64,000 bases of DNA from Halomonas sp. DQ26W (GTDB lineage: Bacteria > Pseudomonadota > Gammaproteobacteria > Pseudomonadales > Halomonadaceae), in contig NZ_QPKI01000013.1 of the NCBI RefSeq assembly GCF_003339685.1, positions 1 through 64,000 on the forward strand, written 5' to 3'. This document shows positions 52,387 to 61,398 of this stretch, piece by piece. Every line of letters starts with the position of its first letter. Within the stretch, counting starts at the first letter, position 1. The notes beneath the pieces were generated by a model that saw only the letters and a program-made list of their open reading frames with translations, was not told the DNA's origin and did not search any database. Both the position numbers and the translations under genes were made by a program.

Positions 52387-53403
52387 TCATCCCTGCCGCT
52401 CCTTGAGCTGTTCCCGTAGCCCGTTGGGGACTTTCTTGATGATCAACCGGTCCTGGGTTTCGTCATATTCGATGCTGGAACCGAGCAAATGCGAGTCGAA
52501 GCTGATCGAGACGCCGTTGGAACGGCCGGTGAAGCGGCGAAACTGGCTTAGGGTGCGCTTGTCGGGGGGGATCTCGGGCGATAGTCCGTAGTCGGCGTTG
52601 CGGATATGGTCGAAGAAGGCTTTTGGCTGCTGCTCATCGAGCAGTTCCGAGAGCACTTCCAGGGTCATGGGCTCGCCGCTACGCACCTGCTCGTTGGCGT
52701 AGTCGAGAAGCACGCCGGTCTTCTGCCGGCTCTGCTCTTCGGCTAAGTCCTCCTGCTCCACATAGTCGCTGAACGCCTTGAGCAGGGTGCGTGTCTCGCC
52801 GGTGGTGTCGAGGCCCTCCGTGACACCGAGCAGTTTTGCAAAGCCTTCGGCCAGCTTCTTGCCACCGCGGTCCCGTGTCCACGAGAGATACTGCCGCGAG
52901 GGGGCGTCGCTGCGCCACTGGCTGAGGTTGATTCGCGCCGCCAGGCTCATCTGGGCCAGATTGAGCTGTGCTGCCGGTACCACGCTGTGGCCGTTATCGA
53001 TAGCGTAGCCCTCGCGGTGATGAAGCAGGGCCAGGCTCAGGTAGCGGGTGTCGCCATGCTGATAATCGACGAACAGCAGGTGTCCGGAGATCGAAAGATG
53101 TGCATCGAGCAGTTCGGCGATGCGCTGTGCCACGCCACGGGTGAAGGCAGTGAAGTCGCTATGGCCATCCAGGTAATTCGCCAATTCTCGTGGGAATTGC
53201 AGGTCCTGCGTTTCCACAGCATCTTGATGGGCCACGAAATGCCCCCAGGCCTTGGGCTTGGCATGGTAGGCATCGTTGAAGCCGGGCAGAAGATCTTCCA
53301 GGAAGTCCGATGTCGCAGGTTCGGCAGGCGCCAGCTGTAAAGTGACCGGCTGATCGCCGGATGCCTTGGCGATGCGGTGGATGATGCTGTGCAGTATCGG
53401 CAT
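52387..53403 (-). CDS. yejK: Nucleoid-associated protein YejK (NdpA)
   Basis: 338 residues, the typical length. Family stretches: MPILHSIIHRIAKASGDQP, GHLLFVDYQHGDTRYLSLAL, QYLSWTRDRGGKKLAEGFAK and the ending IEYDETQDRLIIKKVPNGLR. It is an abundant DNA-associated protein of unknown exact role. It stands as an intact core gene between pseudogene fragments. Confidence 0.9.
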   Translation of the reverse strand: MPILHSIIHRIAKASGDQPVTLQLAPAEPATSDFLEDLLPGFNDAYHAKPKAWGHFVAHQDAVETQDLQFPRELANYLDGHSDFTAFTRGVAQRIAELLDAHLSISGHLLFVDYQHGDTRYLSLALLHHREGYAIDNGHSVVPAAQLNLAQMSLAARINLSQWRSDAPSRQYLSWTRDRGGKKLAEGFAKLLGVTEGLDTTGETRTLLKAFSDYVEQEDLAEEQSRQKTGVLLDYANEQVRSGEPMTLEVLSELLDEQQPKAFFDHIRNADYGLSPEIPPDKRTLSQFRRFTGRSNGVSISFDSHLLGSSIEYDETQDRLIIKKVPNGLREQLKERQG

Positions 53404-53543
53404 GGCGTGTCCGGGCAGAAAGGGCGGTAAGCGATGATACCCGCCACGGGGCTGAGTTCAACCCGGCGACTGGTTCTGCAGGGACAGTCCGGACACTTTT
53501 TGCGAAGCCGCTCGGCGCTGGTGGCGGCGGTTGGCGAGGCGGA

Positions 53544-54305
53544 TCAGGGCTTGAGTCGATAGCCGGTCTTGAATATCCAGTTGACCACGGCCAGTGAGAC
53601 GCCCAGGAAGGCCATGATCATGAATACGCTGGCCCAGATGCTGACATCACCAGTGCCATAGAAACTCCAGCGAAAGCCGCTGACCAGGTAGACCACCGGG
53701 TTGAGCAGCGTTACGGTCTGCCAGAAGGGGGGCAGCATGTCGATGGAGTAAAAGGTACCACCGAGGAAGGTCAGCGGCGTGACGACCAGCAGCGGCACGA
53801 GCTGAAGCTTCTCGAAGCCATCGGCCCAAATGCCTATGATGAATCCGAGCAGGCTGAAGGTGAGGGCGGTGAGTACCAGGAACAGTAGCATGACCAGCGG
53901 GTACTGAATCGTGAAGGGGACGAACAGGCGCGCAGTACCGAGGACGATCAGGCCCAGTATCATCGACTTGGTGGCCGCCGCACCGACGAAGCCCAGCACG
54001 ATCTCCAGATAGGAGATGGGGGCAGAGAGGATTTCGTAGATCGAGCCCGAGAAACGTGGAAAGAAGATGCCGAACGAGGCGGTCGAGACGCTCTGGGTCA
54101 ACAGCATCAGCATGATCAGCCCGGGCACGATGAAGGCGCCGTAACTCACGCCATCCACTTCACTGATGCGCGAACCAATGGCGGCACCAAAGACCACGAA
54201 GTAGAGCGAGGTGGACACCACCGGCGAGACGATGCTCTGCAGCACGGTGCGCAAGCTTCGTGCCATCTCGGCCAGGTAGATGGTCTTGACGGACTGCAGG
54301 TTCAT
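53544..54305 (-). CDS. ABC-2 type transporter permease (YadH-like)
   Basis: 253 residues with six membrane helices, for example [20 protein letters not shown], and a helix in [20 protein letters not shown]. The ABC-2 signature covers [20 protein letters not shown] and [20 protein letters not shown]. It pairs with the ATPase directly upstream, which it overlaps by four bases. YadG/YadH-type exporters have no proven substrate. Confidence 0.88.
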   Translation of the reverse strand: MNLQSVKTIYLAEMARSLRTVLQSIVSPVVSTSLYFVVFGAAIGSRISEVDGVSYGAFIVPGLIMLMLLTQSVSTASFGIFFPRFSGSIYEILSAPISYLEIVLGFVGAAATKSMILGLIVLGTARLFVPFTIQYPLVMLLFLVLTALTFSLLGFIIGIWADGFEKLQLVPLLVVTPLTFLGGTFYSIDMLPPFWQTVTLLNPVVYLVSGFRWSFYGTGDVSIWASVFMIMAFLGVSLAVVNWIFKTGYRLKP

Positions 54306-55309
54306 GTTTTCTCCCTGACCAGGTTGACGAAGATTTCCTCGAGGGAACTCTGCCGGGTATGGAGATCCTTCACCCGAATACCGGTCGCCTCCAGGTCGGC
54401 GAGCAGGCCGGCGATACCAGTACCTTGCTCCTGCCGTGTCACGTCATAGGTGTAGACCAGTGCATGGCCCTCTTCCGTTAGTGCCAGGTCGTGGCCGGCC
54501 AGGGCCGCGGGAACCTGCTCCAGTGCATGGTCCAGGTGTAGTGTCAGCTCCTTGCGGCCCAACTGGCGCATCAGCGCCGCTTTCTCTTTCACCAACACCA
54601 GCTCCCCGCGCAGGATCACCCCGATGCGGTCGGCCATCTCCTCGGCTTCCTCGATATAGTGGGTGGTCAGGATGATGGTCACCCCCTGGTCGCGCAACTG
54701 GCGTACCACCTCCCACATCTCACGGCGCAGCTCCACGTCGACACCGGCGGTTGGCTCGTCGAGAAACAGCACCTTGGGCTCATGGGCCAGTGCCTTGGCG
54801 ATCAGCACCCGGCGCTTCATGCCGCCGGAGAGTGTCAGCAGGCGGTTGTTGCGTTTTTCCCACAGGGTCAGGGCGCGAAGAACGTTTTCGATGTGTGCAG
54901 GGTTCTTGGGCTTGCCGAACAGGCCGCGACTAAAACTCACCGTATCCCATACCGTGGTGAAAGCCTCGTTGGTCAGCTCCTGCGGCACCAGGCCGATCAT
55001 GGCTCGTGCCTGGCGGTAGTCGGCCACGGTGTCATGGCCATCGACCTTGACACGGCCGCTGCTGGCCCGCGCAAGCCCGCAGATCACGCTGATCAAGGTG
55101 GTCTTGCCTGCGCCATTGGGACCGAGCAAGGCGAAGATCTCGCCGCGCTGGATCTCCAGGCTGACGTTCTTCAACGCCTGGAAACCGCCCTCGAAGACCT
55201 TGTCGAGCTGCTCCACCTGGATCATCGGGGAACAGCCGGGGTCAGTTCGTTCATGGGCCGCGGAATCTTCCGGTGTGGCTGTGGGCGGGTGAGTGAACGT
55301 TAATGTCAT
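54302..55309 (-). CDS. ABC transporter ATP-binding protein (YadG-like)
   Basis: 335 residues if begun at 55309, where AGGGACG stands upstream; ATG 55225 ([19 protein letters not shown]) matches the common family start but lacks a ribosome site. Walker A is [14 protein letters not shown], signature [15 protein letters not shown], Walker [22 protein letters not shown]-loop [17 protein letters not shown]. It partners the permease at 53544. The first 28 residues in the longer form are Pro/Thr/His-rich and may not be translated. Confidence 0.88.
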   Translation of the reverse strand: MTLTFTHPPTATPEDSAAHERTDPGCSPMIQVEQLDKVFEGGFQALKNVSLEIQRGEIFALLGPNGAGKTTLISVICGLARASSGRVKVDGHDTVADYRQARAMIGLVPQELTNEAFTTVWDTVSFSRGLFGKPKNPAHIENVLRALTLWEKRNNRLLTLSGGMKRRVLIAKALAHEPKVLFLDEPTAGVDVELRREMWEVVRQLRDQGVTIILTTHYIEEAEEMADRIGVILRGELVLVKEKAALMRQLGRKELTLHLDHALEQVPAALAGHDLALTEEGHALVYTYDVTRQEQGTGIAGLLADLEATGIRVKDLHTRQSSLEEIFVNLVREKT

Positions 55310-55346
55310 GGGTCGTCCCTGTTTCCGTTAGGCTTTGACCGAAAAC

Positions 55347-55400
55347 TGTCTGCGCTTGCCCATACTGCGTTAAAAATCAGCTCAAAATACTGATTTACAC
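55347..55400 (-). repeat. Repeat family C, copy 2
   Basis: Reverse complement of 32826-32879 at 46 of 54 positions by hand; includes CCATACTGCGTTAAAAA on the plus strand. Between here and 55543 are several short hairpins (CCCACA/TGTGGG near 55462-55479) and no gene. Confidence 0.65.
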
Positions 55401-55548
55401 TCCGTCTTTGTATTCGCGACAGCCCTGTCGCTCGCTCTTCGAGCAGCGGAGCTGCCTTGCGACCCACAAGGATGTGGGAAGGGCATTGGCCCGTAGAGAG
55501 CGGGCCTAGCCCTGGCTTTCACTTGCCGACTTATCAGACGAAGCCTAG

Positions 55549-55708
55549 GAGCCTGTCGGACTTAACGCTGATCTACTGCGAGAACCGGTCTTGCGGCCAA
55601 TTTCATTCGATCTGATTCGTTAAATAGCGGGCTATTCGCCTCATCAGATCGATAAACTTGTCTCGAAATCCAAATCTCTCGTGACGATCGGTCAAATCCG
55701 ACAGGCTC
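55549..55708. mobile_element. MITE-like element flanked by CTAG
   Basis: GAGCCTGTCGGACTTAAC (55549-55566) and its near-perfect inverse GTCAAATCCGACAGGCTC (55691-55708) are 18-bp terminal inverted repeats with two mismatches. CTAG sits at both outer ends (55545-55548 and 55709-55712), consistent with a 4-bp target duplication. The 160 bp between CTAGs code for no transposase, so it would depend on a full-length relative elsewhere. Confidence 0.75.
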
Positions 55709-55743
55709 CTAGGGAAACTGCACAAATCCTGCGCGAGCGAATC
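55709..55743 (-). repeat. Repeat family D, copy 3 (interrupted by the MITE)
   Basis: On the minus strand GATTCGCTCGCGCAGG, then ATTTGTGCAG and TTTCC, matching copies at 6019 and 7567 with two small gaps. The copy ends exactly at the CTAG of the MITE, suggesting the MITE entered a pre-existing repeat. Confidence 0.6.
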
Positions 55744-55850
55744 GCTGTGTTGCGCGGTGCTGGAACGCCAGATACCACTCGGCACAGGGTGAGTGACGAG
55801 AAAAGCCGCCGTGACGGGCACGTGCGGCTTCTCCCTGTCCCAGTGCGGGT

Positions 55851-56129
55851 TCAGCTGCGGCTGGTGATTTCCAGCAGATGGTAGCCGAACTGGGTCTTCA
55901 CCGGGCCGTGAACCTTGTTCAGTTCGCCGGAGAAGACGACTTCGTCGAACTCACGAACCATCTGGCCTGGCCCAAAGCTACCTAGATCGCCGCCCTGGGC
56001 GCCGGAGGGGCAAGAGGAGTTCTCTTTCGCCACCTCGGCAAAATCGCGGCCAGCTTCGATCTCGGCCTTGAGAGCCTCACACTTATCTTCGCTGCTTACC
56101 AGTATATGACGCGCGGTTGCTCTGGCCAT
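55851..56129 (-). CDS. ppiC: Peptidyl-prolyl cis-trans isomerase C (parvulin)
   Basis: 92 residues, the minimal parvulin domain with no signal peptide. Motifs: ARHILVSSEDKCEALKAEIE, CPSGAQGGDLGSFGPGQMV and VKTQFGYHLLEITSRS. It speeds proline isomerisation in cytosolic proteins. GGAGAG precedes the start. Confidence 0.94.
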   Translation of the reverse strand: MARATARHILVSSEDKCEALKAEIEAGRDFAEVAKENSSCPSGAQGGDLGSFGPGQMVREFDEVVFSGELNKVHGPVKTQFGYHLLEITSRS

Positions 56130-56203
56130 GTCGCTCTCTCCAAAATTGGCATGTTGCCGATGAAAGGAGGGTCAATCCTACCATGTCGACAAGCCAGCAG
56201 GCG

Positions 56204-56431
56204 CTAACGGTGTAGCGGTTTTTCCAGCGGCTTCACTCCCCGATTCCGAACCTCAGCCGAAGTGCCTGAAGCCCGTCGAGTTCGCCCCGTATCTCGTCCG
56301 AAAAAAATCGGGTAGCCGATGACCCGTATGTTCAGCATGGCATCGGCTCCGCGGTAATTCACGGTGGCCGAAATCCTGGCGTCCGAGGTGACCGGCGCCA
56401 GCGGGTCATATTGGATGCGTTCCACCTCCAT
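56204..56431 (-). pseudogene. Small gene interrupted by a frameshift in a 7-T run
   Basis: The frame from ATG 56431 reads MEVERIQYDPLAPVTSDARI then ATVNYRGADAMLNIRVIGYP. At a run of seven T (plus-strand A, about 56301-56307) the natural-looking continuation FFSDEIRGELDGLQALRLRF and GIGE-stop is in another frame. The unshifted frame runs on to 56204 with low-quality sequence. Both halves look coding. It may be an error, phase variation or decay. The protein is not recognised. Confidence 0.5.
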
Positions 56432-56491
56432 TGCAGTGAGACCGCGGTTGTCGATCTGCTGTCCGAAAAAGACCGCAAGCGTAGGACACGA

Positions 56492-56779
56492 CTAGGCCTG
56501 GTAGGCGGTCAGGTCGACAATAGCGGCGGCATCGCGCAGTGGGATCAGCACCTGATAGGCGGGGGAGGCGTACCAGCCGTGGATCGATTCCAGGTCGGGG
56601 AAAGAGAGTACGACAAGGTTATCATGCTGCAGCTGGCCCGCCAGCACGGCGGCCTGTCTGCCACGCAGCATAAGTTCGCCGCCCCAGGGCGTGATGGTGG
56701 CTGGCACCCCGGCGACATACTGTGCCCACTTTTCGGCATCCTTGATGGTGATGCTGCCCACGACATAGGCTCTGCTCAT
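56492..56779 (-). CDS. DUF1330 family protein
   Basis: 95 residues: MSRAYVVGSITIKDAEKWAQ, TPWGGELMLRGRQAAVLAGQ, LVVLSFPDLESIHGWYASPA. Compact ferredoxin-like alpha/beta fold of the dimeric barrel group; no catalytic function is known. It sits upstream of the frameshifted gene and in opposite direction to a thioredoxin fragment. Confidence 0.85.
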   Translation of the reverse strand: MSRAYVVGSITIKDAEKWAQYVAGVPATITPWGGELMLRGRQAAVLAGQLQHDNLVVLSFPDLESIHGWYASPAYQVLIPLRDAAAIVDLTAYQA

Positions 56780-56910
56780 TTCTCGACTCCCTCTGGACTG
56801 ATTTCGCCATGCTGGCTAACTCGTCAACCTTATCACCCGTACCGGATGATGGTATTCGCATGGCTCACCAAAGCTTGATGGGCGCGCACTCTGTGTCAGA
56901 CTTGATACCG

Positions 56911-57060
56911 AAGCGCCAGCAGGCGCTGGCAGGACGTTTTGGCATCCGCAGCATTCCCACCCTGAACGTATTCCGTGGCGGACAGGAAGTGGCGCGGCAA
57001 CCAGGCTAGTTGCAAGGGCCACAACTCCCTCAATGGCTACTGCCGTATCTGCTGACCTGA
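56911..57060 (+). pseudogene. Thioredoxin (TrxC-like) C-terminal fragment
   Basis: QQALAGRFGIRSIPTLNVFR and GGQEVARQPG, then a stop (TAG 57007-57009), then LQGPQLPQWLLPYLL before TGA. The cis-Pro segment IRSIPTL and the final helix are typical of thioredoxin 2; the N-terminal half with the WCGPC active site is absent. The mid-sequence stop and truncation make it non-functional. Confidence 0.75.
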
Positions 57061-57189
57061 TCGCTGTTGGACAACAAAGCGCATGGCGAAGGCTTTTCCG
57101 GTTACCCTGAGGAAAGACACACACAATGGCGTGTACGCCCGAAGCCCGCTGTGCAAAGCGGGGCAGCCGGACACCGGCAAGGAGGGAGC

Positions 57190-57699
57190 ATGGGGCAATG
57201 GGGGGCGATCACACTGAGTACCATTCTGGCCGCCGGGCTCTGGTCGGTACCGGCCATGGCGGAGCGCCTGGAAGGTGAGCTAGATGGTACGGAGCGTGAA
57301 TGGTTCGTCCAGAGTCAGCAAGAGGATTTCAGCGCCACCTTCACCGATATCGGCGGGGGTGATTTCCGTATCGACATCGTTGGTTTCATCGACCCGGATG
57401 GGAGGAGGAGCCGGGACTCACTCTCCATCAGCATGGCGCTCGAGGGCGGTGAAGTGATCCATTACGACGTACTCAACCTGATCGGCACCTCGGTCATGCC
57501 GCCAGTCTATACTTCGGAAGGAGCCGACGTTCGGCTGACCCTGGACACCTTCTCGGTAGAGGGTAGTGTCGCGCGGGTAGCTGGCAGCGTGAAGGGCACA
57601 CTGGCTTTGCAGGATGCCCTGGGCGAGGAGCCGAACCTGGAAGAGGGCATCGATATCGACGTGGCGTTCGATGTTACCGCCGCCCGAATCGAGTATTAA
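57190..57699 (+). CDS. Secreted protein of unknown function
   Basis: 169 residues. Signal peptide (1-24, GAITLSTILAAGLWSVPAMA) with probable cleavage before ERLEGE. The mature part is acidic and beta-rich, with regular strands such as EREWFVQSQQEDFSATFTDI and VRLTLDTFSVEGSVARVAGS. GGAGGG lies just upstream of ATG 57190. Likely periplasmic. I know no function; the frame open to 57067 adds no signal peptide and is rejected. Confidence 0.75.
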   Translation: MGQWGAITLSTILAAGLWSVPAMAERLEGELDGTEREWFVQSQQEDFSATFTDIGGGDFRIDIVGFIDPDGRRSRDSLSISMALEGGEVIHYDVLNLIGTSVMPPVYTSEGADVRLTLDTFSVEGSVARVAGSVKGTLALQDALGEEPNLEEGIDIDVAFDVTAARIEY

Positions 57700-57858
57700 G
57701 CGCTTTCTGATAATCATCGCCTTGCCCGTCTCACCAAGCTGTTGTCCCGCTGGCCGCTTGGATGGCGGTTTCAGAGCTGGCGACACTGGCTGAGCTGCCG
57801 ATACTAGCCGCTCCTCCAACCTCGCTGCCGCAGGCGTGGGGGCGGCATGTCGGTGGGC

Positions 57859-58725
57859 TCACGTTTCCCGTTCCTGGCGGGTCGCCCGTAATAGCACGCG
57901 ATCCATGGCCCGTGTCGTCAGGATACGTTTCAGAGCTGCGAACAGGTGAGTCGGCACCGTGATGCCATAACGGGCTCGGGGGCGTCGGCTCTCCAGGGCA
58001 TGGATCAACTTGCGAATCACCGCATCAGCTTCGAGGGTGAACGGCGCCGACGGCCCTTCACCGGCCAGGTGAGCCTCCAGGGCGCAGTAGGTGACGGCAT
58101 GATAGCTCGTCGCGGCATCGATGTTGTCACGAAAGGCGCGGTAGGCATTCTCGCGAAAGCGGCTGGCGATGGGGCCTGGTTCGAGCAGGCTGACGTGGAT
58201 GCCGGTTCCGTAGAGCTCCTGGCGTAGGGTGTCGGTCAAGCCTTCGAGGGCGAATTTCGAGCATACGTAGGCGCCGCGATAGGGCAGGGCGGTAAAGCCT
58301 AGTACCGAGCTGTTCTGCACGATACGTCCGGCGCCCTGCTCCCTCATCACCGGGATGATGCGGGTGGTAAGCTCATGGGTGCCGAGCAGGTTGGTTTCCA
58401 ACTGTTCACGAAGTACCGAGCGTGAAAGATCCTCTACCGCCCCCGGCTGGCCATAGGCACCATTGTTGAACAGCGCATCGAGACGCCCGTTGGTTCGTCG
58501 CAGGACCTCATCGACAGCTGCTGCAATCGAGTTGCTTGAGGCCAGGTCCAACAGCAGCGCCTCGAAACCCTCTTCAAGCAGTCGAGTAACGTCTTGATCC
58601 CGTCTTACGGTGGCGAAGACCCGCCAACCTTTCTGGGTCAGGGCCTGGGCGGCGGCGTGGCCGATGCCGCTGGAACAGCCGGTGATGAGGATGCTCGGCG
58701 GTGCTGAGGCCATCGTGTCTGCCAT
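57859..58725 (-). CDS. Short-chain dehydrogenase/reductase
   Basis: 288 residues. Cofactor loop ILITGCSSGIGHAAAQALTQ, NNGAYG, catalytic Ser in IVQNSSVLGF and Tyr/Lys in YRGAYVCSKFALEGL. Start ATG 58725 has AAGGA upstream. The family covers many alcohol and keto substrates; none can be chosen. Bases 57700-57858 show no gene. Confidence 0.88.
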   Translation of the reverse strand: MADTMASAPPSILITGCSSGIGHAAAQALTQKGWRVFATVRRDQDVTRLLEEGFEALLLDLASSNSIAAAVDEVLRRTNGRLDALFNNGAYGQPGAVEDLSRSVLREQLETNLLGTHELTTRIIPVMREQGAGRIVQNSSVLGFTALPYRGAYVCSKFALEGLTDTLRQELYGTGIHVSLLEPGPIASRFRENAYRAFRDNIDAATSYHAVTYCALEAHLAGEGPSAPFTLEADAVIRKLIHALESRRPRARYGITVPTHLFAALKRILTTRAMDRVLLRATRQERET

Positions 58726-58858
58726 GTACGTTTTCCTTGCACGAACCAGTGAGATACGACGACAGCGTATACCATGAAGAAGACCCGGCCTCGATTCGTT
58801 GGATATCAATCTCGGGCTGGCTTGTGCGGAATGGCGATGGGCGGACAGGAGGCTGGCC

Positions 58859-58921
58859 ATGAAGCGAAACCATATCCTGCGTATGAGCACGCTGCTTGGA
58901 CTGCTCCTGATGTTTCTCTAG
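58859..58921 (+). CDS. Possible 20-residue hydrophobic peptide
   Basis: MKRNHILRMSTLLGLLLMFL, stop. A basic start and a hydrophobic C-terminal half would place it in the membrane. AGGAGG lies six bases before the ATG. A perfect 12-bp hairpin begins three bases after the stop. It may be a leader peptide, toxin-like peptide or chance frame. Confidence 0.35.
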   Translation: MKRNHILRMSTLLGLLLMFL

Positions 58922-58924
58922 TTG

Positions 58925-58953
58925 ACGCTGGCCAATCGCCTATTGGCCAGCGT
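58925..58953. terminator. Perfect 12-bp hairpin between convergent genes
   Basis: ACGCTGGCCAAT, loop CGCCT, ATTGGCCAGCGT. It lies 9 bases beyond the stop of the glutaredoxin gene on the minus strand and directly after the small peptide on the plus strand. There is no T-run on the plus strand; on the minus strand it is followed by CAACTAG. Probably a bidirectional 3' end structure. Confidence 0.5.
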
Positions 58954-58962
58954 GGAGGACAG

Positions 58963-59370
58963 TCAGGCCGCCTGATGCTGTGCGTCGCCGAAATGGCGAT
59001 GCAGCCAGGCATTGATGGCATCGGACTCGTAGAGCCACTCGTCAGGGCCATCTTCCGTGGCGATGCGCAGGCAAGGTACCTTGACCCGTCCGCCGCCGGC
59101 TTCCAATGCCTGGCGATGTTCCGGGTCGTTGCGTGCGTCGCGAAGCTCGATATTAAGACCCAGCCGGGCGATCTCCTTGCGCACCTTGATGCAGAAGGGG
59201 CAGCTTTGGAACTGGTAAAGCGCCAATCGAGCGCAAGCGGCGTCCACCTCGGCCTGTGCTTCGGGGGAACGCGATATCGCAGTCGGCGTGCTCAGTTTCT
59301 CGGAGGCCAGCAGGATCGGCGATAGCACCAGGCGCACGCCGCGAAAGAAGTAGCGAATCAAGATTTTCAT
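58963..59370 (-). CDS. Membrane-anchored glutaredoxin
   Basis: 135 residues. A hydrophobic N-terminal segment (MKILIRYFFRGVRLVLSPIL) precedes a glutaredoxin domain with the active site FQSCPFCIKVRKEIARLGL, the cis-Pro in VKVPCLRIA and the terminal helix AINAWLHRHFGDA. It would reduce disulfides or glutathionylated proteins at the membrane. Start 59370 by family; no strong ribosome site. Confidence 0.85.
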   Translation of the reverse strand: MKILIRYFFRGVRLVLSPILLASEKLSTPTAISRSPEAQAEVDAACARLALYQFQSCPFCIKVRKEIARLGLNIELRDARNDPEHRQALEAGGGRVKVPCLRIATEDGPDEWLYESDAINAWLHRHFGDAQHQAA

Positions 59371-59450
59371 GGGGTGTAGGGGTGGTCTCGGTCGTGAATG
59401 AATGTGTTCGGGCTGCCCATGATGCCGTTCTATGCGCCGGGATGCCATGG

Positions 59451-60377
59451 TCAGCCGATTTCGATGTCAAGCTGGTCGATGAGCTTGTCGCGCCGAGAGA
59501 GCGCTTCGGCTGCGCCGTCGCCGCCCACCGTGGCGCATGCATTGACCAGGCACTCCGCTGCACCGAGGAACGTGACCATGCTGTTGGAAATGAAGCTCGA
59601 CTCATGGGGCGCCAGGATGGCGATCTCCGAGTGGCGAACGAGGGGGGAGCTCGAATAGTCGGTCACAACGATGGTGCGAATCCCGATGTCGTGTGCCGCT
59701 CGACATACGTCGATCACATGGCGCGTATAGGGCTTGCAGCTGGCGGTGATCAACACATCGCCCGCCGCCATCGAGGCGAGACCCTCGGCCACTCCAACAC
59801 TGTCATTGCTGAGCAGGCCCACGTCCGAGCGGATCATGCCCAGCCCATAGGCCAGAAAGCTGGCGAAGGCGTGAAACTGGCGCATGCCATGGAGGCGTAC
59901 CCGTCGGGCACCCATCACCGTGGTCGCGAATGCCCCAAGATCCTCGTTGGTCAACCCGTCCATGAAGCGTTCGATATTGAGCTGATGCTCCCCGCATAGC
60001 TGCCTGGCCTGTGTCTGCAGATCCTGCTTGTCGGCTGCCAGCGCCGCGGTGGCGTGTTGGCGATAGAAGGATCGGGCGGGGGTCAGGCTGGAGCTCAACA
60101 GCAGGCTCTGCAATTCGCCGAAGCGCTCGTAGCCCAATGCCCGGGCCAGCCGCGAGATGGTCGACGGATTGACGTTCAGGCGGCGGGCCAGGGAGGAAAT
60201 CGACAGCAGTGACTGGTCGCCTCGCAGTTCTATCAGCTGTGACAGCACCTCACGGGCGCGGGGGCCAAGGCGGAGGCCGGTTTCGCCGCGAGAGATTGCG
60301 ATGGACAGGGCACGCAGCTCCTCGAGGGTACGAGGCGCCTGACCTTCATTGTTCGAAGAGTGAGCTGTCGGTGCCAT
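59451..60377 (-). CDS. MurR/RpiR family transcriptional regulator
   Basis: 308 residues if started at 60377; an upstream ATG at 60455 would deepen the overlap with the preceding gene. N-terminal helix-turn-helix: SISSLARRLNVNPSTISRLA and ALGYERFGELQSLLL. C-terminal SIS domain: VRLHGMRQFHAFASFLAYGL and GDVLITASCKPYTRHVIDVC, which binds phosphosugars or related ligands. Its 5' end overlaps the C45 gene by 32 bases, so it is co-expressed with the transporter operon and likely controls it. Palindromes at 63630 may be its operator. Confidence 0.87.
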   Translation of the reverse strand: MAPTAHSSNNEGQAPRTLEELRALSIAISRGETGLRLGPRAREVLSQLIELRGDQSLLSISSLARRLNVNPSTISRLARALGYERFGELQSLLLSSSLTPARSFYRQHATAALAADKQDLQTQARQLCGEHQLNIERFMDGLTNEDLGAFATTVMGARRVRLHGMRQFHAFASFLAYGLGMIRSDVGLLSNDSVGVAEGLASMAAGDVLITASCKPYTRHVIDVCRAAHDIGIRTIVVTDYSSSPLVRHSEIAILAPHESSFISNSMVTFLGAAECLVNACATVGGDGAAEALSRRDKLIDQLDIEIG

Positions 60378-61398
60378 GAAGTGGTCTGCATCTCCCCGGG
60401 GTGTGAACTTCCCATTGAATGCCATCATTAAGCAGGCGAAAGATACCCGTCGCAAGGGTGTTCTCGTGATCCGGGTCGTCCGCTTCGCGCCGGTAGATCG
60501 GTAGGCCCTTGCCGCCCGTGTCCATCAGGATGGCGAGGGGGTCGCGCTCGCCGGCGGCGATCAGCTCGCTCCCTCGCGATTGGCGGTCGTGGGAGGAGCG
60601 CGTGACAATCTGGTGCGTGTGGCGCCAATCGTGATGGAGCGCATGGTTGGCATGGATCGCAACCGAGTCCACGTGGCGATGCGATACTTGGCCGGCACCC
60701 ACCTCGATCGAGCGCAGCCGCGGATCACCGCGCTGAGCCAGGGTGAAGTGAAAGCCACCGCTGGCCGGAGCTTGCCGCAGAAGATCGTGGATCTCGTCCA
60801 GCGAGGTCAGCGAGAGCATTGCCCGGCCCAGCACCATTCGCGGCACACCGGGCGGGACCCGTTTCAATCGCAGGTTGTTCACCGTTTGAACGATGCCTGC
60901 CGCCGTCAGTGCGAAGGTATGCCCCGGGATGGAGCCGGGATAGCAGAAGGCCAGAAAAGCGGGGGCCTCATCGGGCTTGACGCTGGCAAGAAAGCTGTCG
61001 CCATCGAAGAAGGGCAGGCCATCCTCGTTGTGGGCAATGCAGGGTTCGGGGCCTGGAATCATTACGGTAGTGCAGCCATCCGGGCTGTTGGCGAGCAGGT
61101 CACCCCGGCAGTTCCAGGCAAATACCGCCTGAAAGGGCAGCTCCAGGCCCTGGGCGAGCCCACGGATTTCCTCGACCACGGCGGGATGATGGCGGCAGCT
61201 ATGTTCGAGCAGGCGGGCTACCCGTCCATGATGTCGCTCACTGGTGACCTCACGCCAGATACCGCTTTCAACCAGCTTGTCGTGTACCGCGCGGTGGCCG
61301 TGTCGACCCAGAGCCTGGCCGGTCCGGAAAGGATCGCCACTGACCGACACCCGCTGCAGACCCTCGGTATCCATGGCCCTGGAGAAGTCAATGGACAT
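60346..61398 (-). CDS. C45-type acyltransferase/amidohydrolase
   Basis: 350 residues, family of acyl-CoA:6-aminopenicillanate acyltransferase (Ntn fold). The probable autocleavage site and nucleophile are Gly-Cys in [15 protein letters not shown], preceded by [21 protein letters not shown] and [20 protein letters not shown] are conserved. It lies within an amino-acid ABC operon, overlapping the ATPase gene by 11 bases, so it likely cleaves an amide bond of the imported compound. ATG 61374 is an alternative start. Confidence 0.78.
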   Translation of the reverse strand: MSIDFSRAMDTEGLQRVSVSGDPFRTGQALGRHGHRAVHDKLVESGIWREVTSERHHGRVARLLEHSCRHHPAVVEEIRGLAQGLELPFQAVFAWNCRGDLLANSPDGCTTVMIPGPEPCIAHNEDGLPFFDGDSFLASVKPDEAPAFLAFCYPGSIPGHTFALTAAGIVQTVNNLRLKRVPPGVPRMVLGRAMLSLTSLDEIHDLLRQAPASGGFHFTLAQRGDPRLRSIEVGAGQVSHRHVDSVAIHANHALHHDWRHTHQIVTRSSHDRQSRGSELIAAGERDPLAILMDTGGKGLPIYRREADDPDHENTLATGIFRLLNDGIQWEVHTPGRCRPLHGTDSSLFEQ

